Of a DNA stretch of 64,000 bases, positions 8,898 to 16,979 are shown in pieces. This stretch comes from Myxococcus stipitatus. GTDB lineage: Bacteria > Myxococcota > Myxococcia > Myxococcales > Myxococcaceae. A program made the position numbers and the translations under genes. The notes under the pieces are model-generated. The model saw only the letters and a program-made list of their open reading frames with translations, made no database searches and had not been told where the DNA came from. The stretch covers positions 1-64,000 of the forward strand of contig NZ_JAKCFI010000009.1 of NCBI RefSeq assembly GCF_021412625.1, given 5' to 3'. The stretch's first letter is position 1. The number at the start of each line of letters is the position of its first letter.

Positions 8898-8961
8898 GTC
8901 GGCTCGCGAGGCGGCGCGGTCGATGAACCTCGAGGCCGCCGCGCTCGCATGGAGACGCGAC

Positions 8962-9153
8962 TCAGGCGCGGTGTTGGGCGTAGGCGCCGGTGAGCACGTC
9001 GCGCATGTGGCGGAAGGCCTTCACGCTGTCCTCCATGGCGCTCAGCGCGCCCTGGAGCAGGACGGTGGCCTGGACCCGCGCCAGTTGGAGACGACCAGGG
9101 CGCGGCGTGGCGTCGGCGGGAGGCGGGGTGTTCATGAGGGAGGCGATGTTCAT
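8962..9153 (-). CDS. Small hypothetical protein (63 aa)
   Basis: Reads MNIASLMNTPPPADATPRPG, then an amphipathic helical half with FRHMRDVLTGAYAQHRA at the end. GGAG sits six bases before the ATG at 9151-9153, a good ribosome binding site; an in-frame ATG ten codons upstream (9183) is an alternative. No family is recognised. Its codon use matches the neighbouring genes and it diverges from pip. The helix may oligomerise. Function unknown. Confidence 0.55.
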   Translation of the reverse strand: MNIASLMNTPPPADATPRPGRLQLARVQATVLLQGALSAMEDSVKAFRHMRDVLTGAYAQHRA

Positions 9154-9247
9154 GGAACGCTCCAGGGGTGTGGGGTTCGCCATGGAGCATCCATCCCTCC
9201 CGCAAACGCCGCGTCGCACCCAGGCAACTTCGCCGTTACATCCCGCT

Positions 9248-9272
9248 CGCACGCCTCCCGGGATGGCGTGCG
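9248..9272. promoter_or_regulatory. 8-bp perfect inverted repeat in a divergent intergenic region
   Basis: CGCACGCC (9248-9255) and GGCGTGCG (9265-9272) flank a 9-nt loop. It lies between the small hypothetical gene (minus) and pip (plus). An operator or a leader hairpin are both possible. Confidence 0.35.
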
Positions 9273-9405
9273 TGTGCCTTGCCCGACAGTCTCCCGCGCG
9301 GGCCTCCGAGCGCGTATCCCGAGCAACCCCGCACCGCCCCCGCCCTGGCCGCGCCTGGAAACGGCTCTGGTAGGTTCCGGCCGAACCCGCCGTCCCGGAA
9401 GACGC

Positions 9406-10374
9406 ATGTCCGAGTCCAGCCCGTCCCCGCGAGCGCTGTATCCCCCCCTGGAACCCTACCGGATGGGACGCTTGAAGGTGTCCTCCCTCCACGAGCTGTA
9501 CTTCGAGGAGTGCGGCAATCCCCGGGGCAAGCCCGTGCTCTTCGTCCACGGCGGGCCGGGGGGCGGCACGGACGCGCGACAGCGGCGCTTCTTCGACCCT
9601 TCCGTGTACCGCATCATCCTCTTCGACCAGCGGGGCTGCGGCCGCAGCACGCCACACGCGAGCCTCGAGGAGAACACCACGTGGGACCTCGTCGCCGACA
9701 TGGAGCGGCTGCGCGTCCACCTGGGCATCGAGCGCTGGCAGCTGTTCGGCGGCTCGTGGGGCAGCACCCTGTCGCTGGCCTACGCGCAGACGCATCCGGA
9801 GCGCGTCACGGAGCTGGTGCTGCGCGGCATCTTCCTGTTGCGCAAGCAGGAGCTCGACTGGTTCTACCAGCGCGGCGCCAGCACCCTGTTCCCGGACGCA
9901 TGGGCGCACTACGTGGCGCCCATTCCCCCGGAGGAGCGCGGAGACCTGCTCGGCGCCTATCATCGCCGGTTGACCGGGGACGACCCGGTGGCGCGCCTGG
10001 AGGCGGCGAAGGCGTGGAGCATCTGGGAGGCGCGCACCAGCTACCTGCGTCCCAACGCGGAGCTGGTGGCGCGCAACAGCGCGGAGGACTTCGCCCTCGC
10101 GTTCGCGCGCATCGAGGCCCACTACTTCGCGAACAGGGGCTTCCTGCGCTCCGACACGCAGCTGCTCGACGACGTGCACCGCATCCGCCACATCCCCGCC
10201 ACCATCGTCCAGGGACGCTACGACGTGGTGTGTCCCATGGAGAGCGCCTGGGCGCTGCACGAGGCGTGGCCGGAGGCGCAGTTCGTCGTCGTGCCGGACG
10301 CGGGCCACTCCGCCAACGAGCCGGGCACCACGGCCGCGCTGCTGGACGCCACGGACCGGTTCCGCGCGCGCTGA
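9406..10374 (+). CDS. pip: Proline iminopeptidase (prolyl aminopeptidase), S33 family
   Basis: A 322-aa alpha/beta hydrolase. The family start ALYPPLEPYRMGRLKVS is followed by oxyanion VHGGPGGG, DQRGCGRSTPH and nucleophile elbow GGSWGSTL, all diagnostic of S33 prolyl aminopeptidases. The catalytic Asp is in QGRYDVVCP and the His in DAGHSANE. It removes N-terminal proline from peptides in the cytoplasm. There is no signal peptide. It probably helps use peptides from prey or medium, in line with the M20 peptidase nearby. The DUF697-like gene starts 50 nt downstream on the same strand. Confidence 0.93.
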   Translation: MSESSPSPRALYPPLEPYRMGRLKVSSLHELYFEECGNPRGKPVLFVHGGPGGGTDARQRRFFDPSVYRIILFDQRGCGRSTPHASLEENTTWDLVADMERLRVHLGIERWQLFGGSWGSTLSLAYAQTHPERVTELVLRGIFLLRKQELDWFYQRGASTLFPDAWAHYVAPIPPEERGDLLGAYHRRLTGDDPVARLEAAKAWSIWEARTSYLRPNAELVARNSAEDFALAFARIEAHYFANRGFLRSDTQLLDDVHRIRHIPATIVQGRYDVVCPMESAWALHEAWPEAQFVVVPDAGHSANEPGTTAALLDATDRFRAR

Positions 10375-10424
10375 GCGGCGCGTCGGCTATGGTGCCGTGT
10401 GAACCTGAATCGGGAGCACGCCCC

Positions 10425-10871
10425 ATGTCCGCAGAGAAGAGCGCTCGAAGCTGGGTGGAGGAGAGCGCCTTGCGCGCCGCCGGCGCCGCCGCCCTCCCCA
10501 TCCCCGTGCCGGGCGCGCACACCGCGCTCACGTCCGCCATCGAGGCGTACATGATCTACCACGTGGCCGGCATCTACGGAGAGAAGCTCTCCCTGGGCGA
10601 GTCGCTCGGGCTCATCCCCACGCTGGGCGCGGGCATCGTCGCGCGCAAGGCCGCGAGCGCCGTCGTGGGCGAGACGGTGGGTTGGATTCCCGTCGCGGGC
10701 TGGCTGCTCAAGGGCGCCGCCAGCGGCGGCACCGCGTTCGCCATGGGCGTCGCCGCCGTGAGCTACTTCGAGAAGAAGTACCCCGGCCGCGAGGCCGTCC
10801 CCTTCGACACCGTGTCCATCAAGGACTGGGTCAAGTCGGCCCTCGCGCACCTGGGCTTCAAGACGAAGTAG
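10425..10871 (+). CDS. DUF697-like small membrane-associated protein
   Basis: A 148-aa protein made of amphipathic and hydrophobic helices: AAGAAALPIPVPGAHTALTSAIEAYMIYHVAGIYG, split as a Pro-rich entry and a helix. Gly/Ala-rich segments follow and it ends FEKKYPGR...WVKSALAHLG. The pattern (ALPIPVPG, a long helix ending IYG, then two Gly/Ala-rich helices) is that of DUF697, found alone or behind GTPase domains. No GTPase domain is attached. GGGAG lies about nine bases before the ATG. The exact role is unknown. Confidence 0.6.
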   Translation: MSAEKSARSWVEESALRAAGAAALPIPVPGAHTALTSAIEAYMIYHVAGIYGEKLSLGESLGLIPTLGAGIVARKAASAVVGETVGWIPVAGWLLKGAASGGTAFAMGVAAVSYFEKKYPGREAVPFDTVSIKDWVKSALAHLGFKTK

Positions 10872-10882
10872 CGCCGGCGCGC

Positions 10883-12283
10883 CTACCCCCGCGCCGCCAG
10901 CGCCCGCGCCAGCTCCTCATAGAGGTGGATGGCGCCGCGGATGGACTTCTCCCAGTCGCCCACGTGGAGGCTCTCGTTCTCCGAGTGGGCGTACGTGTAC
11001 GGGTCCTCCACGCCGATGAGCAGCGCGGGCACGCCGCCCAGCTCCCGCGCGAAGGGCTCCACGAAGGGGATGGACGCGCCGCAGCCGATGGCCACCGCCT
11101 TCGTCCCGTAGCCCTTCTCCAGCGCTCGGAACGCCGCCTGGAACGCCGGATGCGACGGGTCCGTGTACCACCAGCCCGACGCGCCCTCCGTCTCGAACGA
11201 CACCTCCAGCCCCCAGGGACACACCTTGCGCAGGTGGTCCTTCAGGCGCTGCTCCACGTCGCGAGGGTCCAGGTCCGGGACGATGCGGATGCCCACCCGC
11301 GCCCAGGCCGCGTCACAGAGGATGTTGCGCGCGTCCTTGCGACTGCTGGCCTGGATGGCGTTGATGGCGATGCTCGGCTGGCGCCAGTTCATCTCGTACG
11401 GGTGGGTCCCCTTCCCCAGCCGCTCCGCCCCCGGCACCATCCCCGCCTGCTCGCGGAACGACGCCTCCGTGCCCGGCAGCGACTCAAGGTCGCGGCGCTC
11501 CGCCTCCGTCATGGGGCGCACCCGCTCCTGGATGCCGTCGATGGCGATGGAGCCGTCCGCGTGCGTCAACGTGGCCAGCATCCGACACAGCGCCATCGCC
11601 GGGTCCGGCACCGGACCGCCCCACATGCCCGAGTGCAGCGCCTGCTTGAACGCTCGCACCTCCACGTCCACCGTCACCAGCCCGCGCAGCGCCGTGGTGA
11701 TGGAGGGCAGCCCCGTGTCGAAGTTCGCCGTGTCCGTCAGCACGATGGCGTCCGCCTTCAGCAGCGCCGCGTGCTTCTGGAGGAAGGTGGACAGGTGGTT
11801 GCTGCCAATCTCCTCCTCGCCCTCGATGATGACCTTCACGTTCAACGGCAGACGCCCGGCGCCCTTCAGCCACGCCTCCACCGCGGACGTGTGCACCACG
11901 ATGCCCGCCTTGTCGTCCGCCGACCCCCGCCCGTACAGCCGCCCGTCTCGCACCTGGGGCTCGAACGGCGGGCTCTTCCACAGCCCCTCGTCCCCCGCCG
12001 GCTGCACGTCGTGATGCGCATACAACAACAACGTGGGTGCACCTGGTGCCCTCAGCACCTCGCCGTAGACATACGGATGCGCCCCCTCGATTTCGAGTAG
12101 CTGAACGTTTTCAAAACCACGGTCTTTCAAGAGTCGAGAAGTGGCCTCGGCGCTCTGTCGTACCCGGGCGGGGTCGAAGCCGGGAAACGAGACGCTGGGT
12201 ATGCGCACGAGGGCCATGAGGTCCTCGAGATAGGCGTGCTTCTGGGACTCGAAGTGAGAGAGTGCGTGGTCGACGGAGGACAT
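10883..12283 (-). CDS. M20 family dinuclear zinc peptidase/dipeptidase
   Basis: A 466-aa product. Metal-site motifs: LLYAHHDVQPAG (His and Asp), GRGSADDKAG (bridging Asp), EGEEEIGS (catalytic Glu and ligand) and DTANFD, with a late ligand in CGASIPFVEPF. The dimerisation lid domain occupies about residues 190-350. This layout is that of the M20 dipeptidase group (CNDP-like), which cleaves dipeptides in the cytosol. AAGGGG lies five bases before the ATG at 12281-12283; a GTG two codons earlier is a weaker choice. It converges on the DUF697-like gene and diverges from the response regulator. Confidence 0.93.
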   Translation of the reverse strand: MSSVDHALSHFESQKHAYLEDLMALVRIPSVSFPGFDPARVRQSAEATSRLLKDRGFENVQLLEIEGAHPYVYGEVLRAPGAPTLLLYAHHDVQPAGDEGLWKSPPFEPQVRDGRLYGRGSADDKAGIVVHTSAVEAWLKGAGRLPLNVKVIIEGEEEIGSNHLSTFLQKHAALLKADAIVLTDTANFDTGLPSITTALRGLVTVDVEVRAFKQALHSGMWGGPVPDPAMALCRMLATLTHADGSIAIDGIQERVRPMTEAERRDLESLPGTEASFREQAGMVPGAERLGKGTHPYEMNWRQPSIAINAIQASSRKDARNILCDAAWARVGIRIVPDLDPRDVEQRLKDHLRKVCPWGLEVSFETEGASGWWYTDPSHPAFQAAFRALEKGYGTKAVAIGCGASIPFVEPFARELGGVPALLIGVEDPYTYAHSENESLHVGDWEKSIRGAIHLYEELARALAARG

Positions 12284-12365
12284 GCTCACCCCTTAACCCA
12301 AAAAGGCAGGCAGGCGCGTCGTGTCCTGGCGCGGATGTTCGCCTGTCCAAGTATCATGCGATGCC

Positions 12366-12740
12366 ATGTCCGACACCCCGACCCTGCTGCTCGTCGACGA
12401 CGACAGCTTCGTGCGCCGCATCTTGAAGGACGTCATCGCCGATACCGGCATCGAGCTGCGATTGCTCGAGGCCGCGGACGGCGAGGAAGGCCTCGCGGTG
12501 GCCGCGCGTGAGAAGCCCGCGGTGATGTTCCTCGACCTCTTCATGCCGAAGAAGAGCGGCCTGGAGGTGCTCGGGGCCATCAAGCAGGTGTCTCCCGGCA
12601 CGCGCGTGCTCGTCATCAGCAGCATGGACGCGGAGCCCGTGGTGGAGCAGGCCATGGCCGCGGGCGCGGTGGGCTTCGTGGGCAAGCCCTTCCATCCCCT
12701 GGAAATCGCCTCGGCCGTGCGCCAGGCACTCGCACATTGA
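12366..12740 (+). CDS. Single-domain response regulator
   Basis: A 124-aa CheY-like receiver: acidic pair in LLLVDDDSF, phospho-acceptor Asp in VMFLDLFMP (near 52), Thr/Ser switch as VLVISSMD, Lys in GFVGKPFHP. There is no output domain. It is followed 16 nt later by the PilZ protein gene, so the two are probably co-transcribed. The receiver may act on the PilZ partner or on a kinase elsewhere; the orphan histidine kinase 1.4 kb downstream is a candidate input. Confidence 0.9.
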   Translation: MSDTPTLLLVDDDSFVRRILKDVIADTGIELRLLEAADGEEGLAVAAREKPAVMFLDLFMPKKSGLEVLGAIKQVSPGTRVLVISSMDAEPVVEQAMAAGAVGFVGKPFHPLEIASAVRQALAH

Positions 12741-12756
12741 TCCTCGAGGTGTTTGC

Positions 12757-13890
12757 GTGTCGTCTCCTGCTGTCGGTTACTGGGTAGCGGACAACCTCGG
12801 GCGAGTGCTGGGCCCCCTGGCCCTCCAGTCCTTACGTGAACTGATCGCCTCCGGGAGGATGAAGGCCGCGGTGCGCGCCTCGAGGGATGGCACCCAATGG
12901 GTGGCCCTCCAGGAGCTGCCCGAACTGAGGGACTTGTTCGCCGCGGCGCGGCCCACGCCCTCCGTGGAGCAGCAGCAGGCCGAACGCCTGCGCACCCAGC
13001 TGCGGGGCCTGCAGAACCTGCCGCCCTTGGAGGTGTTCGGCGCGAAGCCGAACGCCACGCTGGACGAGGTGCGGCTGTCCTTCTTCCGCATGGCCAAGCG
13101 CTTCTCGCCGGAGCACCTGGCGCCGGACACGCATCCGGAGCTGCGCAAGGTGTCGGCGGAGATCTTCGACTTCCTGTCGCGCTGCATGCGCGAGGCGGAG
13201 GTGCTCTTCTCGCAAGGCGCCATCCAGCCCCGGCCCCAGCCGCCCCGGCTGGACATGAACGGCCCGCTGCCGCCACCGCCGCCCGCGGCCGTCGTCGCTC
13301 CGGCGCCGCCGCCCGTCGTGGTGGCGCCCGCGCCCGCCCCGGCGCCCGTGGCGGCCCGCGCGCCCGTGCCTGCCCCGGTCCGCCCGCCGCCGGTGATGCA
13401 CGCGGTGCCCGCGGCCCCCGTGGCTGCGCGCGCGCCGGTGTCTCCGCCCGTGCAGCGCACGCACCAGCCGCCGCCTCCCTCGCCTCCACCGCCCGCGCCC
13501 GCCCCCGCGGTTCGCAAGGCGGCCGCGGCGCCGACCTATTCCGCGGCGGAGTTCGTGGGCCTGGAGCGGCGGCAGGACGACCGCATCCACGCGGACGTGA
13601 AGGTGTCCATGAAGAACACGGGCATCTTCACCGACCACCGCATCATCAACCTGTCCTCGGGCGGCCTCTTCATCGCCACGGACAAGCCGCTGCGGCTGGG
13701 CACCCTGGTGGAGCTGACGTTGCGCTTCGACGACCCGCCACGGGTGATGACCCTGCGCAGCTCCGTCATCTGGGAGAACTCCCTGGACGACGGAAAGAAC
13801 CCGCGCGGCTACGGGTTGCGGCTCAGCAGCCTCCGCAAGGAGGAGCGGGACTTCATCCAGCAGTTCGTGAGCCGCAAGCCCCCGAAGTAG
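12757..13890 (+). CDS. GYF-like / J-like / PilZ c-di-GMP receptor protein
   Basis: A 377-aa protein from a GTG start. Residues 1-60 (YWVADNLGRVLGPLALQSL, then ASRDGTQWVAL) resemble the GYF_2 domain. Residues 85-150 (LEVFGAKPNATLDEVRLSFF...AKRFSPEHLAPD) have the helix pattern of a degenerate J-domain, with no HPD. About 100 residues of Pro/Ala/Val-rich linker follow. The C-terminal 110 residues are a PilZ domain with RQDDR (RxxxR) and NLSSGG (NxSxxG), so both c-di-GMP contact motifs are intact. I infer a cytoplasmic c-di-GMP effector, perhaps in motility or polysaccharide control, regulated with the receiver upstream. Confidence 0.85.
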   Translation: MSSPAVGYWVADNLGRVLGPLALQSLRELIASGRMKAAVRASRDGTQWVALQELPELRDLFAAARPTPSVEQQQAERLRTQLRGLQNLPPLEVFGAKPNATLDEVRLSFFRMAKRFSPEHLAPDTHPELRKVSAEIFDFLSRCMREAEVLFSQGAIQPRPQPPRLDMNGPLPPPPPAAVVAPAPPPVVVAPAPAPAPVAARAPVPAPVRPPPVMHAVPAAPVAARAPVSPPVQRTHQPPPPSPPPPAPAPAVRKAAAAPTYSAAEFVGLERRQDDRIHADVKVSMKNTGIFTDHRIINLSSGGLFIATDKPLRLGTLVELTLRFDDPPRVMTLRSSVIWENSLDDGKNPRGYGLRLSSLRKEERDFIQQFVSRKPPK

Positions 13891-13891
13891 C

Positions 13892-13921
13892 CTTCCGGGG
13901 GGTGTCAGCCGCCCCCCGAAG
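13892..13921. terminator. Hairpin between convergent genes
   Basis: CTTCCGGGGGG (13892-13902) pairs with CCCCCCGAAG (13912-13921) with one bulge and a 9-nt loop. It sits between the PilZ protein gene and the convergent 36-aa gene, where a bidirectional terminator is expected. Confidence 0.55.
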
Positions 13922-13930
13922 CGACGCGTG

Positions 13931-14041
13931 CTACAGGAGCTGGCCGAGGAGGACGGCTCCCGTCATCACGAAGGTGGCCATCACCGCCACCACCGCCTTG
14001 AGCTCCAAGTCATCCCGGTCCATCACGTTCATGAAGTTCAT
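13931..14041 (-). CDS. 36-aa putative single-pass membrane peptide
   Basis: ATG at 14039-14041 is preceded by GGGGAG with six to seven bases spacing, a strong ribosome binding site. The peptide begins MNFMNVMDRDDLELKAVVAV and continues with a hydrophobic helix of about 20 residues ending GAVLLGQLL. A short acidic N-terminus plus one transmembrane helix is the typical layout of small membrane regulators. It lies opposite the histidine kinase gene and converges on the PilZ gene. No family is recognised; the evidence is the ribosome binding site, a clean open frame and its physical character. Confidence 0.5.
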   Translation of the reverse strand: MNFMNVMDRDDLELKAVVAVMATFVMTGAVLLGQLL

Positions 14042-14160
14042 CGTGTTCTCCCCTGTGAGCATGACCCCCTCTGCTCTTTCCTACGGGGTCCAGTGGATCC
14101 GATTGCATCCCTCCTTCCGCCCCTCTGGGGCCGGCCCCGCAGCCCCCTCGGACGACGCCC

Positions 14161-15792
14161 TTGCCCGCTGACGCCCCCGCCGCGCCTCCCGACTACTGGC
14201 TGCTCGACCGGCTGCCCACCCCCGCGTCGGTCATCCGGGGGGAGCAGGTGCTGCTGGCCAACGAGGCCATGGCGTCGCTGCTGGGCATCTCCGTCGAGGA
14301 GGTGCGCTCGACGCCCGTCTCCGCGCTCATCGCCCGCTTCGTCCCGGAGGAGCGGGCGTGGGTGGAGACCTTCCACGTGACGCACCTGCAGCGCGGGGTG
14401 CGCCCGGAGCGCCCCCTGTGGCTGCGGCTGCGGCGCTCGGATGGACAGCAGCGCGTGGTGACGGCGACGTACGCGCAAGGCGCCACCCCCGAGGAGACGG
14501 TGGTGCTCATGCAGGACGCGGAGGGCGAGGGCGTCGCGCGGCGCCTCACCAAGGCGCTGGGCGCCGCGGCCGCGGACATGCTGCACAGCCGTGACGAGCA
14601 GCAGGTGCTGGAGACGGCGGTGGAGGCCGTGCACCAGCAGGGCTTCTACGTCGCCGTCCTCCTCATCGACGGGGACTCGTTCCGCCACGGCCCCATGCGC
14701 CAGCAGGCCGCCGTCGTCGAGCACGCCGAGCGCGTGTACGGCATGCCCATCTCCCAGGTGCGCTTCCCGCGCGCCATGCTGCCGCACCTGGAAGAGGTGC
14801 TCACCCAGGGCAAGGCGGCCTTCCACCAGGACGCGCTCGGGGTGGCCCACCGCATCCACTCGAGCCAGGTGTTCGAGGACATCCAGCGCGCGTACCCGCC
14901 GGGCATCCGCGCCCTGGACGCGCCCATCCTCGTGGAGGGGCGTCCCTTCGGCGTCCTCACGGTGCAGGGCGAGGGGCTGACCCCCGCGGGCGCCGGCACG
15001 CTGGAGTTGTTCGCGCGCATGCTGGGCGGCGTGCTGGAGAACGTGCGTCACCACCACATGGCGGCGGTGCGGCTGGAGGAGGTGTCCCGGCTCCAGGACG
15101 AGCTGGTGGCCACCGAGCGGCTGACGGTGCTGGGCGAGGCCGCGGGCGTGGTCGCGCACGAGGTGCGCAACCCCCTGGGCGCCATCCTCAACTCGGTGGC
15201 CGTGCTGCGCCGCGAGGCCCACCTGGGCCCCACCGGACAGGCCGCGGTGGGCATGCTCGAGGAGGAGGCCATCCGGCTCGAGGACATCGTCCGGGACCTG
15301 CTCGACGTGGTGCGCCCGCTGGAGCTGCGCCCCCGCCCCCTGCACCTGGGAGAGCTGGTGCGGCGCGCGCTGGGCCAGCTCCATGGTCCGCCGGACGCGC
15401 CCACGTTGCGCTTCACCGTGGACGAGGCGCCGGACCTGCCGGAGATGGAGGGGGACGAGACGCTGCTGCAGCTGGCCGCGACGCACCTGGTGCGCAACGC
15501 CGTCCAGGCCTCGCCCCCGGGCGGGCGAGTGAAGGTGGGCGTGGACGCGGTGCCGGAGGGCCAACGGCTGGTGGTGGAGGACGAGGGCCCGGGCATCCCC
15601 GACGTGGACCCCCGCCGCATCTTCGAGCCGTTCTTCCTCACGCGCGCCAACGGGCGCGGGCTGGGCCTGGCCATCGTCAAGCGGGTGGTGCTCGCGCACG
15701 GTGGGCGGGTGCATGCCAGCGGCCGGCCCCGCCGGGGCGCGCGCTTCGAGGTGGTGCTGCCCTCGACGCCTACCCGTAGGTCTCCCGCTTGA
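14161..15792 (+). CDS. PAS-GAF sensor histidine kinase (soluble)
   Basis: A 543-aa protein without membrane segments. PAS-like residues 10-115 (DRLPTPASVIRGEQVLLANEAM), GAF-like residues 135-300, then a histidine kinase core. H-box is AHEVRNPLGAI, N-box HLVRNAVQASPPGG, G1 DEGPGIPD and G2 GRGLGLAIVKR. The start is TTG, with no better in-frame ATG or GTG and a weak ribosome binding site, so the N-terminus is tentative. No receiver is fused. The nearest receivers are the single-domain regulator at 12.4 kb and the Che cluster. The 3' end overlaps the convergent flavoprotein gene by 23 bp. Confidence 0.88.
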   Translation: MPADAPAAPPDYWLLDRLPTPASVIRGEQVLLANEAMASLLGISVEEVRSTPVSALIARFVPEERAWVETFHVTHLQRGVRPERPLWLRLRRSDGQQRVVTATYAQGATPEETVVLMQDAEGEGVARRLTKALGAAAADMLHSRDEQQVLETAVEAVHQQGFYVAVLLIDGDSFRHGPMRQQAAVVEHAERVYGMPISQVRFPRAMLPHLEEVLTQGKAAFHQDALGVAHRIHSSQVFEDIQRAYPPGIRALDAPILVEGRPFGVLTVQGEGLTPAGAGTLELFARMLGGVLENVRHHHMAAVRLEEVSRLQDELVATERLTVLGEAAGVVAHEVRNPLGAILNSVAVLRREAHLGPTGQAAVGMLEEEAIRLEDIVRDLLDVVRPLELRPRPLHLGELVRRALGQLHGPPDAPTLRFTVDEAPDLPEMEGDETLLQLAATHLVRNAVQASPPGGRVKVGVDAVPEGQRLVVEDEGPGIPDVDPRRIFEPFFLTRANGRGLGLAIVKRVVLAHGGRVHASGRPRRGARFEVVLPSTPTRRSPA

Positions 15793-16660
15793 TGCGCTTG
15801 TCCTCGATGCCCAGCGCGTGGAGGTGGCCGATGGTCGTCTCGATGAAGCGCGGCGTGGCCGGGGTGCGCGTCTCCAGCGCCTTGCGGCGATCCCACGGCG
15901 TGATCGCCGGGCCGCACGCGTAGACGAGACACGAGCCCGGGTCCGGGATGAGCTCCTCCAGCAGGGCCTGGTGGACGCGGCCCTTGCGGACACGGGGGCC
16001 GTAGCGCGACTCGTCCGTCTCCCGCGTGAGGGTGTGCACCACGCGCACGCGGTCCGGGTGCTGGCGCTCCAGGGCCTCCAGCTCCTCGCGGTAGAGCACG
16101 TCGCCCCACGTCTTGTTGGAGAAGAGGAAGGTGTGTCGCGGCTTCAGCCCCCGGTGGAGGGCGTCCTTGAGGATGGCGAAGTTGGGCACCGCGCCCGAGC
16201 CCGCCACCAGGTGGACGATGTGGTCGGTGCGCTGGTCCACGTCGTCCGGCAGGACGTAGGGCCCCATGAAGCCCAGCACCCTGAGACGCGCGCCGGTGAG
16301 CCGGCCGTGGACGAGGAAGGGCGACAGCAGCGGTGGATAGCGGGTGAGGCCGGGGATGAACTCCTCGTCCTTCACGGTGATGGCCACGAACCGCTCGTGG
16401 GGCGCGGAGGCCAGCGAGTAGGAGCGTTGGGGCTCCTTGCGCCCCTTCTGCTCCTGCAGGTAGGCGGACAGGCGCCCGAGTGCGGGGAACTGGTGCGGGT
16501 CGATGTTGAGGAACTGCCCGGCCTTGTACTCGGGCGGCCTGTCCCCGAAGTCGAGGAACAGCGTCGCGGTGTCGTGCGTGTCCATGCGGACGCGGTCGAC
16601 GGTGACCTCGTACTCCACGGGCTTCCTGCTGCGCGAGGGGGCGGCTTCAGCGGCGCTCAT
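15770..16660 (-). CDS. Ferredoxin-NADP(+) reductase-like flavoprotein
   Basis: A 296-aa oxidoreductase. The FAD-binding barrel has RSYSLASAP (the RxYS-x2-S motif). The NAD(P)-binding half has VAGSGAVPNFAILKD for pyrophosphate contact and a late VYACGPAI. No iron-sulfur ligands are seen, so it needs a separate ferredoxin or other acceptor. The N-terminal 20 residues are polar and lack a signal. It transfers electrons between NAD(P)H and a carrier in the cytoplasm. ATG at 16658-16660 is preceded by GGGGGGAC. It diverges from plsC over a 319-nt region. Confidence 0.85.
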   Translation of the reverse strand: MSAAEAAPSRSRKPVEYEVTVDRVRMDTHDTATLFLDFGDRPPEYKAGQFLNIDPHQFPALGRLSAYLQEQKGRKEPQRSYSLASAPHERFVAITVKDEEFIPGLTRYPPLLSPFLVHGRLTGARLRVLGFMGPYVLPDDVDQRTDHIVHLVAGSGAVPNFAILKDALHRGLKPRHTFLFSNKTWGDVLYREELEALERQHPDRVRVVHTLTRETDESRYGPRVRKGRVHQALLEELIPDPGSCLVYACGPAITPWDRRKALETRTPATPRFIETTIGHLHALGIEDKRIKRETYG

Positions 16661-16979
16661 GTCCCCCCCATAGCGCAACCCGGGCCCCATGCCGATGACC
16701 CGCCGCACGGCGTGTACGGCCGGCGCCCGACACCGGAGCGTGACGGAGCCTTCCAGGCCCTACCCTGGAGTCGGCCCGGAGCGTTGGCTGCTCGACGGGA
16801 AGGCCTGCGAGCAGCGAGCAGCCGCGTCAAGGCCGCTGACCTCGGCGCGTCATGGAACTACATCTTCTTCTGGAGACCAGTGGCGGCGCTCAAGCCCTGG
16901 CGAAAACCGACCGGATGTCCCCTCCTCCGGTCGGTCCATGCTCCCGGGGTCGGCCCCTCGAGATGGAGGAGATTCTCGC
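16661..16979 (+). promoter_or_regulatory. Divergent leader with a 10-bp perfect hairpin upstream of plsC
   Basis: This 319-nt gap separates the flavoprotein gene (minus) from plsC (plus). No gene is apparent. ACCGACCGGA (16906-16915) and TCCGGTCGGT (16926-16935) are perfectly complementary with a 10-nt loop, about 45 nt before the plsC start. GGAGGAG (16971-16977 region) is the plsC ribosome binding site. The hairpin could be a leader structure or an operator. Confidence 0.5.
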
